A stretch of 13,000 nt of DNA from an uncultured Acidimicrobiales bacterium (GTDB lineage: Bacteria; Actinomycetota; Acidimicrobiia; Acidimicrobiales; Iamiaceae). The DNA lies in the NCBI GenBank assembly GCA_937926025.1, contig CALANQ010000503.1:1-13000 (forward strand). Direction: 5' to 3'. The position numbers and the translations under genes are program-made. The notes beneath the pieces were generated by a model. The model did not search any database, had not been told where the DNA came from, and saw only the letters and a program-made list of their open reading frames with translations. Shown here piece after piece: positions 6,357 through 13,000 of the stretch. How positions within the stretch are numbered: position 1 is the stretch's first letter; each line of letters opens with the position of its first letter.

Positions 6357-9300
6357 ATGGCTGAGAACCACAGCAACGACGCACTCGGGCCCAACGCATG
6401 GCTCGTCGACGAGATGTACGAGCAGTACCTCGACAACCCCGCCGCCGTCAGCGAGAGCTGGCGCGACTTCTTCGCGGACTACCAGCGTGACTCCGACGTC
6501 ACCGCCAGCACGTTGGACAAGTCCCTGCCGGCCACGGGCCGGACGGCCGAGACCGGCCAGCTCCCGGTCGTGAAGGCCGGCGCCCCGGCACCGGTGGCCG
6601 CCGCCAGCCCGGCGCCGGCCGCTCCCGCGGCCGCGAAGTCCACCGGCATCGCCGCCGACGGCACCGAGGAGGTGGCGGGCGACCCGCTCCGCGGCGTCGC
6701 CGCCAAGATCGTGGAGAACATGGAGCGCAGCCTCGGCGTGCCCACGGCCACGTCGTTCCGCGAGGTCCCGGCCAAGCTGCTCGAGGTCAACCGCCGCATC
6801 ATCAACGGGTACCTGGGCCGCACCCGCGGCGGCAAGGTCAGCTTCACCCACCTCATCGGCTACGCCATCGTCCGGGCCGTCGCTGACACCGTGCCGGCCA
6901 TGAACGCCTCGTACCTCGAGGGCCCCGACGGCAAGCCCCGCATCGTCCGCAACCCCACCGTCGGGCTCGGCCTCGCCGTCGACGTGGAGAAGAAGGACGG
7001 GTCGCGCTCGCTGCTGGTCCCGGTCATCCGCGATGCCGACACGCTGGACTTCCGCGGCTTCCACGGCGCCTACGAGGACGTCATCCGCAAGGTCCGCTCC
7101 AACAAGCTCACGCCCGACGACTTCGCCGGCGCCACCATCACCCTCACCAACCCGGGCACCATCGGCACCGTCCAGTCCGTGCCCCGCCTCATGCCGGGCC
7201 AGGGCGTCATCGTCGGCGTCGGCCGCCTGGACTACCCGGCCGCGTTCGGCGGCTCGGACCCCGAGGCGCTGGCCGAGATGGGGCTGTCGAAGGTCATGAC
7301 GGTCACGTCCACCTACGACCACCGCATCATCCAGGGCGCCGAGTCGGGCCTCTTCCTCAAGCGGGTGCAGGAGCTCCTGATGGGGGCCGACGGCTTCTAC
7401 GAGGGCATCTTCCGCTCGCTCGGCGTGCCCTACGAGTCCGTCCAGTGGCGCACCGACGACAACCCGGTCGACAAGGAGCAGGCGCGCCTCGAGAAGCAGA
7501 TGAACGTGCAGACGCTGGTGAACATGCACCGCGTCCGCGGCCACCTCATCGCGGATCTCGATCCGCTGGCGTGGAAGGAGCCGCACATGCACAGCGAGCT
7601 CGATCCCGCCACCTACGGCCTCACCATCTGGGACCTCGAGCGGGAGTTCCTCACCAACGGGGTGGCCGGCACCACCCGCATGAAGCTCGGCGATCTGCTG
7701 CACGTGCTGCGCGACGCCTACTGCCGCACCATCGGCATCGAGTACATGCACATCTCCGAGCCCGAGCAGAAGGCCTGGATCCAGCAGCACGTCGAAGGCG
7801 TCAGCGATCGCATCGACGCCGACGAGCAGCGCCACATCCTCGGCCGGCTCAACGCCGCCGAGGCCATCGAGCGCTTCCTCGCCACCAAGTACGTGGGCCA
7901 GAAGCGCTTCGGCATCGAAGGTGCGGAGTCCGCCATCCCGATCCTCGATGCCGTGCTCGACGCGGCAGCGGTCGACGGGCTCGACGGCGCCGTGCTGGGC
8001 ATGGCCCACCGCGGCCGCCTCAACGTGCTGACCAACATCGGCGGCAAGAGCCACGAGCAGCTGTTCAAGGAGTTCGAGGGCTTCATCGACCCCGACCCCA
8101 CGCAGGGCTCGGGCGACGTCAAGTACCACCTCGGCCAGACCGGCACGTTCACCTGCCGCAACGGCGACACCCTCGAGATCGAGCTGGCCGCCAACCCCAG
8201 CCACCTCGAGACCGTCGACCCGGTCGTGGTGGGCATGGTCCGGGCCAAGCAGGACGCCATCAACGACCCCACGGCCTTCTCCGTGCTGCCCATCCTGCTG
8301 CACGGCGACGCGGCGTTCGCCGGCCAGGGCGTGGTGGCGGAGACGCTCAACTGCTCCACCATCAAGGGCTACCGGGTGGGTGGCACCGTCCACCTCATCA
8401 TCAACAACCAGCTGGGCTTCACCACCTCGCCGGAGTCGGCCCGCTCGTCGGAGTACTGCACCGACGTTGCCAAGATGATCGAGGCCCCGATCTTCCACGT
8501 GAACGGCGACGACCCCGAGGCCTGCGTCCGGGTCGCCCGGCTCGCCTACGAGTTCCGCAAGGCGTTCCACAAGGACGTCGTCATCGACATGGTCTGCTAC
8601 CGGCGCCACGGCCACAACGAGGGCGACGACCCGAGCTACACGCAGCCGCTCATGTACAAGCGCATCGACGCCCGCCGCTCGGTCCGCAAGCTCTACACCG
8701 AGGCGCTGGTCAAGCGCGGCGACATCTCGGTGGAGGAGGCCGAGCAGGCGCTCGACGACTTCAGCGCCCGGCTCAACACCGTCCTGGCCGAGACCCGCGA
8801 CGCCAAGCCGGAGTCCGAGATCATCGCCCTCCCGGTGCCGCCGGCCATCGGCGTGCTGGCCCACGTCGACACGGGCGTGTCGCTCGACCAGCTGCAGCGC
8901 ATCAACGCCGGGCTCGCCGCCGTGCCCGAGGGCTTCGAGATCCACCCGAAGCTGGCCAAGCAGTTCGACACCCGGGCCAAGATGGTCGAGGGCGGCGAGG
9001 TCGACTGGGGCACCGCGGAGGCCATGGCGTTCGGCTCGCTGCTCCTGGAGGGCACCGACATCCGCATCGCCGGCCAGGACTCCCGCCGCGGCACCTTCTC
9101 CCACCGCCACTCGGTCCTGTCGGACTACAGCACCGGTGCGGAGTACGCCCCGCTCGCCAACCTCGCCGACCAGCAGGGCAAGTTCCACATCTACGACTCG
9201 CTCCTCAGCGAGTACGCCGCCATGGGCTTCGAGTACGGCTACTCCGTGGTGGCCAAGGACGCCCTGGTCTGCTGGGAGGCCCAGTTCGGAGACTTCGTCA

Positions 9301-10028
9301 ACGGCGCCATGATCGTCATCGACCAGTACCTCGTGGCGGCCGAAGACAAGTGGGGCCAGACCTCGGGCCTGGTCCTGCTGCTCCCGCACGGCCTCGAGGG
9401 CCAGGGCCCCGAGCACTCGTCCGGCCGCGTCGAGCGGTTCCTGACGCTGTGCGCCGAGGACAACATCCAGGTGGCCAACGCCACCACCGCCGCGCAGTAC
9501 TTCCACCTGCTCCGCCGGCAGATGCACCGCGAGGTCCGCAAGCCGCTGGTGGTCATGACCCCCAAGTCGCTGCTGCGGGCCAAGGTGGCCCGGTCGCCGC
9601 TGTCGGCGCTCTCCGAAGGCTCCTTCCAGGAGCTGCTCGACGACCCGGGCGTCACCGATCCCGGCGCCGTCCAGCGCCTGGTGTTCTGCTCCGGCAAGGT
9701 GGCCTACGACGCCATGGCCCGGCGCGACGAGAAGGGCTACCCGGCGGCCGTCATCCGCATCGAGCAGCTCTACCCGTTCCCGTACCAGCAGGTCACCGAG
9801 CTGCTCACCAAGTACCCGAACGTGTCCGAGGTCGTGTACCTCCAGGAGGAGCCCGACAACATGGGTCCGCGGTCGTTCGTCAACGAGCGCCTGTGGCCGC
9901 TGGTGGGCGAGGGCGTCAAGTACCGCCAGGTGTCCCGCACCGGTTCGGGCAGCCCCGCCACGGGCTCCCACGCCATCCACCTGCAGGAGCAGTCCCAGAT
10001 CCTCGACCAGACCTTCGACGGCCTGTAG
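6357..10028 (+). CDS. kgd: Multifunctional 2-oxoglutarate decarboxylase/dehydrogenase Kgd (E2-E1 fusion)
   Basis: Kgd joins a dihydrolipoamide succinyltransferase-like domain to a thiamine-diphosphate E1 domain in one chain. It decarboxylates 2-oxoglutarate and, with lipoylated E2 and Lpd, makes succinyl-CoA in the TCA cycle. The 1223 residues match the mycobacterial enzyme (about 1230). Residues 1-42 are the oxoglutarate-dehydrogenase N-terminal motif (NAWLVDEMYEQYLDNP). About 65-105 is an Ala/Pro-rich flexible linker. About 105-365 is the E2 catalytic fold with H322 in STYDHRIIQGAESG. From about 375 comes E1, with MAHRGRLNVLTNI (549-561) and the ThDP/Mg motif beginning GDD at 717. There is no lipoyl domain, as in other actinobacterial Kgd. 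GarA and phosphorylation control are known in mycobacteria but cannot be judged here. The start could be GTG 6354, one codon earlier. It is divergent from ettA, with the PH-like gene 12 bases downstream. Confidence 0.96.
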   Translation: MAENHSNDALGPNAWLVDEMYEQYLDNPAAVSESWRDFFADYQRDSDVTASTLDKSLPATGRTAETGQLPVVKAGAPAPVAAASPAPAAPAAAKSTGIAADGTEEVAGDPLRGVAAKIVENMERSLGVPTATSFREVPAKLLEVNRRIINGYLGRTRGGKVSFTHLIGYAIVRAVADTVPAMNASYLEGPDGKPRIVRNPTVGLGLAVDVEKKDGSRSLLVPVIRDADTLDFRGFHGAYEDVIRKVRSNKLTPDDFAGATITLTNPGTIGTVQSVPRLMPGQGVIVGVGRLDYPAAFGGSDPEALAEMGLSKVMTVTSTYDHRIIQGAESGLFLKRVQELLMGADGFYEGIFRSLGVPYESVQWRTDDNPVDKEQARLEKQMNVQTLVNMHRVRGHLIADLDPLAWKEPHMHSELDPATYGLTIWDLEREFLTNGVAGTTRMKLGDLLHVLRDAYCRTIGIEYMHISEPEQKAWIQQHVEGVSDRIDADEQRHILGRLNAAEAIERFLATKYVGQKRFGIEGAESAIPILDAVLDAAAVDGLDGAVLGMAHRGRLNVLTNIGGKSHEQLFKEFEGFIDPDPTQGSGDVKYHLGQTGTFTCRNGDTLEIELAANPSHLETVDPVVVGMVRAKQDAINDPTAFSVLPILLHGDAAFAGQGVVAETLNCSTIKGYRVGGTVHLIINNQLGFTTSPESARSSEYCTDVAKMIEAPIFHVNGDDPEACVRVARLAYEFRKAFHKDVVIDMVCYRRHGHNEGDDPSYTQPLMYKRIDARRSVRKLYTEALVKRGDISVEEAEQALDDFSARLNTVLAETRDAKPESEIIALPVPPAIGVLAHVDTGVSLDQLQRINAGLAAVPEGFEIHPKLAKQFDTRAKMVEGGEVDWGTAEAMAFGSLLLEGTDIRIAGQDSRRGTFSHRHSVLSDYSTGAEYAPLANLADQQGKFHIYDSLLSEYAAMGFEYGYSVVAKDALVCWEAQFGDFVNGAMIVIDQYLVAAEDKWGQTSGLVLLLPHGLEGQGPEHSSGRVERFLTLCAEDNIQVANATTAAQYFHLLRRQMHREVRKPLVVMTPKSLLRAKVARSPLSALSEGSFQELLDDPGVTDPGAVQRLVFCSGKVAYDAMARRDEKGYPAAVIRIEQLYPFPYQQVTELLTKYPNVSEVVYLQEEPDNMGPRSFVNERLWPLVGEGVKYRQVSRTGSGSPATGSHAIHLQEQSQILDQTFDGL

Positions 10029-10040
10029 GGGGCGGCGGAG

Positions 10041-10640
10041 GTGGGGTCGTCGGCGGACGAGGGCGGTGCTCCCGCACCTCCCTCGCGAGCCACGGGCATC
10101 GGGCGGCTCATCGAGCTGCGCTACGCCGAGGCCGGCGACGCGCTGATCGTCCGGCCGGCGCTCCTCGTGGCGGTCTTCGGCGCGGTCGGGGTGGTCATCG
10201 GCTCGGCGGTGGCGGTGGCCGGGGTGTGGGGCCGGACCGGGACGCCGCAGGTGGCGGCGTTCGGCGCGCTGTACCTGCTGGTCGGCGCGTGGTTCGTGTT
10301 CCTGGCGGCCCGACCCTGGGTCACCATCGAGCCCGAGGGCGTGCGGGTGGGATCGGTCCGCGCCGTGTGGGTGCCGTGGTCGGAGCTGCGGGCCCTCACC
10401 ATGCGGGACGTGAGCCGGTGGGGGTTCGCGCCGGTGTTCATCCGGGTGGAGCGGCGCGGCAAGCGCTCGCTGTGGCTCCAGCCGCCGTTCTCGCTTCGGA
10501 CCTACCGGAGCGCCTCGGAGCTGCGCTACGTGGCGAAGCGCATCGCTGTCGAGGCCGAGCGGCACGGCGCCGGGCCGATCCCGTGGCCCGAGCACCTGGT
10601 GCACGTGGACGGCGATGGGAACCGCTCGGTGGTGCGGTGA
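10041..10640 (+). CDS. PH-domain-like small membrane protein
   Basis: The product has 199 residues from a GTG start 12 bases after kgd, so it is probably cotranscribed. AGGGGG lies 8 bases before the GTG, overlapping the kgd stop region. Two hydrophobic helices (about 38-62 and 70-91) are followed by a soluble domain (about 93-175) rich in beta strands. Within it, VTIEPEGVRVGSVRAVWVPW has the GV...W pattern of bacterial PH-like (bPH) domains. This arrangement is common in small actinobacterial proteins of unknown function. The gene after it encodes the same layout without obvious sequence identity. Its position behind kgd does not show a metabolic role. Two transmembrane helices are well supported; the PH call is by pattern. 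Confidence 0.68.
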   Translation: MGSSADEGGAPAPPSRATGIGRLIELRYAEAGDALIVRPALLVAVFGAVGVVIGSAVAVAGVWGRTGTPQVAAFGALYLLVGAWFVFLAARPWVTIEPEGVRVGSVRAVWVPWSELRALTMRDVSRWGFAPVFIRVERRGKRSLWLQPPFSLRTYRSASELRYVAKRIAVEAERHGAGPIPWPEHLVHVDGDGNRSVVR

Positions 10641-10657
10641 CGCCGCGCGGCGGCCGG

Positions 10658-10663
10658 TAGCTT
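10658..10663 (+). promoter_or_regulatory. -10 box of a probable leaderless transcript for the second PH-like gene
   Basis: TAGCTT ends 7 bases before the GTG at 10671 in a 30-base gap, and no Shine-Dalgarno sequence is present. This suggests an internal promoter in the kgd-downstream run. Confidence 0.42.
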
Positions 10664-10670
10664 CGCCGAG

Positions 10671-11267
10671 GTGCCGGACCTGCCGCCGTCTCCTCCGCTT
10701 CCTCCCGAGGACCCGCACCCGCAGGTGCGGGACGCGCCGGCGAAGGAGCGGGTGCTGGTGGTCCGCGCGACGCGGGGCGACGGCCAGCTGGTCCTCTGGT
10801 ACCCGGCGTGGGTGCCCGGCCTCTGGCTGTCGCTGGCGGTGCTCGGCGTGGTGGTCGGCTTCGTCGACGGGGTGGCGGGCGGCGATCCGCAGGCGTCCAT
10901 CCTCGGCATCGGCTTCGCGCTCATCGCCGGCTTCGTGTCGTGGTTCGCGGTCCGGCCGTTCGCGGCGATGGACCGTTCGGGGCTGGAGCTGCGCCCCGCG
11001 TTCGGGACGCGCACCCGGTTCGGGTGGAGCGAGATCACGGCGCTCGGCGTCGGGACGGTCCGCCGGGGCCGGAGCCGCGGCACGGGCTTCACGGTGACCG
11101 GGGCCGACGAGGAAGCCTCGCTCGACCGGGCCTGGCTCGGCCTGCCGACCAGGCAGCTCCACCGGGTCGATGGCACGGTCCGCACCTTCGCCCGCTCGAT
11201 CGGCGTGGTCGGTCCGGCCGCTGAGGACGCGGTCGTCACCGTGGACGAGGACGCTCGCTACCACTGA
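10671..11267 (+). CDS. Second PH-domain-like small membrane protein
   Basis: The product has 198 residues from a GTG start. An N-terminal proline-rich tail (about 1-24) precedes two hydrophobic helices, about 46-67 and 75-95. A beta-rich soluble domain follows, containing MDRSGLELRPAFGTRTRFGW, again the GL...W pattern of bPH-like domains. It shares its layout with the upstream neighbour (tail, two helices, PH-like domain), but I see no close sequence identity, so the pair is either an old duplication or convergent. The function is unknown. The stop TGA is followed within about 12 bases by the candidate operator of the next gene. The frame is confirmed by the sensible hydrophobic profile and by the TAnnnT box just before the GTG. 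Confidence 0.62.
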   Translation: MPDLPPSPPLPPEDPHPQVRDAPAKERVLVVRATRGDGQLVLWYPAWVPGLWLSLAVLGVVVGFVDGVAGGDPQASILGIGFALIAGFVSWFAVRPFAAMDRSGLELRPAFGTRTRFGWSEITALGVGTVRRGRSRGTGFTVTGADEEASLDRAWLGLPTRQLHRVDGTVRTFARSIGVVGPAAEDAVVTVDEDARYH

Positions 11268-11277
11268 CCGGGCAAAC

Positions 11278-11291
11278 GAGAACGTGTTCTA
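11278..11291. promoter_or_regulatory. KstR-like palindromic operator upstream of the amidohydrolase gene
   Basis: GAGAACGTGTTCTA contains a 12-base inverted repeat (AGAAC-GT-GTTCT, 11279-11290). It agrees with the KstR consensus TnnAACnnGTTnnA as I recall it at every fixed base except the first T. KstR is a TetR-family repressor of steroid catabolism in mycobacteria and rhodococci. The site lies in the -35 zone of the downstream promoter, where a repressor would block RNA polymerase. Another TetR-type protein could use a similar site. Confidence 0.5.
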
Positions 11292-11301
11292 GTCCTGGGG
11301 C

Positions 11302-11307
11302 TAGGGT
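11302..11307 (+). promoter_or_regulatory. -10 box upstream of the amidohydrolase gene
   Basis: TAGGGT ends 6 bases before the ATG at 11314, the same geometry as at the other leaderless-looking genes here. The embedded AGGG could alternatively act as a weak ribosome binding site, so leaderless status is less clear than for the genes at 1407 or 3226. Confidence 0.42.
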
Positions 11308-11313
11308 CGGCCC

Positions 11314-12234
11314 ATGCCCGAACCGACCGGCAATGCCGCTTTCGATGCCGCCCGCGCCGGTGGCGTCACCGACACGTTCCTCTCGTTCCCCGACGTCCGC
11401 GAGGCCAAGGCCAAGGTCTACGACTACATCCGCCGCGCGTCGCTCGACAAGGAGACGCAGACGATGGAGCTGCCGGCCGGGTACATGTTCAAGGACATCC
11501 CCACCTACGACGAGATCGACGATCCGCTCGAGCTGGTCCTGGCCGAGATGGAGCGCTTCGGCATCACCCGCTTCCTCACCAACGTCACCGAGAAGGACCT
11601 GGCCAAGCGGGCGCTCACCGACCACCCCGACAAGTTCTGGGGGATCCTCAACGTCGACCCCAACACCGGCATGGAGGCGCTGCGCCAGATCGATGCCGCC
11701 GTGGAGACCTGGGGCGACCGGCTCAAGTCGGTGCACACCTGGGGCACCGCACTGCTGCCGCAGGTGCCGCTCGACGACAAGAAGATGTACCCGATCTACG
11801 CCAAGTGCGCAGAGGCCGGTCTGCCGATCGTGGTCTACGCGGGGGTCCCGGGTCCTCGGCTGCCGATGAGCGCCCAGCTCCCGATGCAGCTCGACGAGGT
11901 CTGCTGGTTCTTCCCCGAGCTCAAGATCGTCACCCGCCACGGTGCCGAGCCGTGGACCGAGCTGATGGTCAAGCTGCTCCTCAAGTGGCCGAACCTCTAC
12001 TACTCGACGTCCGCCTTCGCCCCGAAGCACTACCCGTCCGACATCATCGATTTCGCCAACACCCGGGGCAGCGACAAGATCATCTACGCCGGGTACTGGG
12101 CGGCGGGATTGACCCTCGATCGCATCTTCGCGGAGCTGCCCAACGTGCCGTTCCGCGACGAGGTCTGGCCCAAGTTCCTCCGGGAGAACGCCGAGAAGGT
12201 CTTCGGCGGCGCTCCGCACCCGTACCCCGGCTGA
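11314..12234 (+). CDS. Amidohydrolase-2 family TIM-barrel protein with degenerate metal site
   Basis: The product has 306 residues and looks like a cytosolic TIM-barrel of the amidohydrolase family 2 (ACMSD-like) group. Recognisable pieces are the segment FWGILNVDPNTGMEALRQID, the barrel strand KIVTRHGAEPW, YYSTSAFAPKHYPSDIIDFA and the C-terminal FLRENAEKVFG typical of the family. The usual first-strand metal motif HxH is absent; the region reads VTDTFLSFP (18-26). The strand-5 His position reads VVYAG, and the strand-8 Asp (normally in a GSDYP-like context) is replaced by IIYAGYWAAG. H209 is retained. Either it is a distinct subfamily with a different mechanism or it is not a hydrolase. A KstR-like operator and the neighbouring di-iron gene suggest a catabolic setting (inference). 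The ATG start is set by the promoter 6 bases upstream. Confidence 0.75.
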   Translation: MPEPTGNAAFDAARAGGVTDTFLSFPDVREAKAKVYDYIRRASLDKETQTMELPAGYMFKDIPTYDEIDDPLELVLAEMERFGITRFLTNVTEKDLAKRALTDHPDKFWGILNVDPNTGMEALRQIDAAVETWGDRLKSVHTWGTALLPQVPLDDKKMYPIYAKCAEAGLPIVVYAGVPGPRLPMSAQLPMQLDEVCWFFPELKIVTRHGAEPWTELMVKLLLKWPNLYYSTSAFAPKHYPSDIIDFANTRGSDKIIYAGYWAAGLTLDRIFAELPNVPFRDEVWPKFLRENAEKVFGGAPHPYPG

Positions 12235-12279
12235 CCCGGAAACAGGGGTGCTTGCAACTGTTCTGTGACGGATGGCCCC

Positions 12280-12308
12280 TTCACAGGCGCGACGACGTGC
12301 CATAACGT
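12280..12308 (+). promoter_or_regulatory. Promoter of the di-iron protein gene
   Basis: TTCACA (12280-12285) and TAACGT (12303-12308) are exactly 17 bases apart, the best paired promoter in the window. Transcription would begin near 12315 and give a leader of about 60 bases. Confidence 0.55.
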
Positions 12309-12315
12309 TCGTTAT
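12302..12315. promoter_or_regulatory. Inverted-repeat operator over the -10 of the di-iron gene
   Basis: ATAACG-TT-CGTTAT is a perfect 6-bp-arm palindrome covering the -10 hexamer and the likely start site. The AT-containing arms stand out in this GC-rich DNA. The ACGnnCGT-type centre resembles TetR-family operators. It differs from the palindrome at 11278, so a different regulator is likely. Confidence 0.5.
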
Positions 12316-12360
12316 TGACGCCGTCCTGCCGATGGGTTGGGACGCGCCCGCAACTCGAAC

Positions 12361-12366
12361 GAGGGG
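12361..12366 (+). promoter_or_regulatory. Shine-Dalgarno site of the di-iron protein gene
   Basis: GAGGGG lies 9 bases before the ATG at 12376 and supports that start. With the long leader it marks this gene as conventionally translated, unlike many of its neighbours. Confidence 0.6.
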
Positions 12367-12375
12367 AACCGAGTC

Positions 12376-13000
12376 ATGTCGACCAACGAGGAACTGATCG
12401 GCCGTGCCGACATCAACGACATCGAGGCGATCCTCGCGGTGGCGGCGGAGGAGGGCGAGTCCAACGTCCGTGCCGTCAAGGACAATGCCGACGCCATCTT
12501 CACGTGGGATTACGAGAAGGGCCGCCGTCCGGCGCTGAACAAGCTCTACGAGAAGGCCAAGCACAGTCAGTGGAACGGCGAGACCGACCTGGACTGGTCG
12601 ATCGAGGTCGACCCGATGGAGCTGGTGGAGATGCAGCGCCACTCGTTCGGCCAGACGCCCGAGACCCGGGCCGCTCAGGTGGCCGGCACGCCGTTCGAGA
12701 AGTGGGGCGACAAGGAGTTCGACCAGCTCGGCATCGAGTCCAACAACTGGATGCTCAGCCAGTTCATGCACGGCGAGCAGGGTGCGCTGATCTGCACCGC
12801 CAAGATCGTCGAGACCGTCCCGTGGATCGACGCCAAGTACTACGCCGCCACCCAGGTGATGGACGAGGCCCGCCACGTCGAGGTCTTCGCCAAGTACCTC
12901 GACACCAAGCTCGAGGGCCACTACCCCCTGAACGTCCACCTGGGTCTGCTCCTCGACGACATCATCGAGGACTCCCGCTGGGACATGACCTACCTGGGCA
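12376..13000 (+). CDS. Ferritin-like di-iron protein, 3' truncated by the window edge
   Basis: The first 208 residues are present and the frame runs off the right edge. The sequence is mostly helical and soluble. E134 in MHGEQGALICTAK and the motif E164-x-x-H167 in MDEARHVEVFAKYL match the first-half carboxylate and ExxH ligands of ferritin-like and R2-like di-iron carboxylate proteins. E198 in DDIIEDSRW may be the next ligand, and the second ExxH should lie beyond the window. The family includes oxidases, N-oxygenases and monooxygenase subunits that use O2 and two irons. The substrate is unknown. Residues 1-100 form an extended N-terminal region with many acidic residues. A proper promoter, operator and ribosome binding site precede it. 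With the adjacent amidohydrolase-like gene it may form part of an oxidative catabolic locus (inference). Confidence 0.78.
   Translation, partial: MSTNEELIGRADINDIEAILAVAAEEGESNVRAVKDNADAIFTWDYEKGRRPALNKLYEKAKHSQWNGETDLDWSIEVDPMELVEMQRHSFGQTPETRAAQVAGTPFEKWGDKEFDQLGIESNNWMLSQFMHGEQGALICTAKIVETVPWIDAKYYAATQVMDEARHVEVFAKYLDTKLEGHYPLNVHLGLLLDDIIEDSRWDMTYLG

Noticed and set aside
6342..11264. A 1640-codon open frame on the minus strand opposite kgd and the PH-like genes
   Set aside because: The plus strand carries unmistakable Kgd sequence. The antisense product is low-complexity and rich in Val, Ala, Arg, Asp and Glu, as expected when a GC-rich gene's complement lacks stop codons.
12263..12286. 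CTGTGA...TCACAG inverted repeat resembling a CRP site
   Set aside because: The half-sites are separated by 12 bases instead of the 6 between TGTGA and TCACA in a CRP site, and the right half is explained by the -35 hexamer TTCACA.
11236..12939. A 567-codon minus-strand open frame opposite the amidohydrolase and di-iron genes
   Set aside because: It spans a clear promoter and intergenic region and is antisense to two recognisable proteins; it is a high-GC shadow frame.

Overview
This is a gene-dense, very GC-rich chromosomal window that looks actinobacterial. The single-chain 2-oxoglutarate decarboxylase/dehydrogenase (Kgd), the BldD-type regulator, the GAP-family membrane protein and the many leaderless-looking start sites all point that way. 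The exact lineage cannot be read directly. My inference is an environmental member of Acidimicrobiia or a similar deep actinobacterial group rather than Streptomyces or Mycobacterium. There are twelve protein genes, the first and last cut by the window edges. I see no RNA genes, CRISPR arrays or insertion sequences, and no stretch over 300 bases lacks a gene.

Region 1 (1-2500) is housekeeping and regulation. It holds the C-terminal part of rsmE (16S rRNA m3U methyltransferase), a bldD-like regulator on the minus strand, and divergent hemW (heme chaperone). The BldD homologue keeps the complete c-di-GMP signature RxD-x8-RxxD. Its promoter carries a near-consensus BldD box over the -35 element, which suggests autorepression. 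Two GC-rich hairpins lie between the convergent ends of rsmE and bldD.

Region 2 (2490-6170) holds a HAD-family phosphatase gene and a divergent DUF998 membrane-protein gene whose starts are only 36 bases apart. A minus-strand pair follows, ettA (translation-throttle ABC-F ATPase) and a GAP-family membrane protein. The GAP gene's 3' end overlaps the DUF998 gene convergently.

Region 3 (6170-11270) begins with kgd, divergent from ettA. Two small membrane proteins follow, each with two predicted membrane helices and then a PH-like domain. Kgd links the TCA cycle at 2-oxoglutarate; the role of the two small proteins is unknown.

Region 4 (11270-13000) looks like the edge of a catabolic or accessory locus. 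An amidohydrolase-2 family protein lacks most of the usual metal ligands and is preceded by a palindrome resembling a KstR (steroid-catabolism repressor) operator. A ferritin-like di-iron protein follows, cut at the window end, with its own promoter overlapped by a perfect-arm inverted repeat. This region, together with the BldD circuit, is the part most worth a second look. The rest is ordinary core genome, and I found no convincing wholly new system.

At least four, perhaps six, of the starts have a TAnnnT box about 5-8 bases before the start codon and no usable Shine-Dalgarno sequence, as expected for leaderless mRNAs. Three other genes (bldD, ettA and the di-iron gene) have a clear ribosome binding site.
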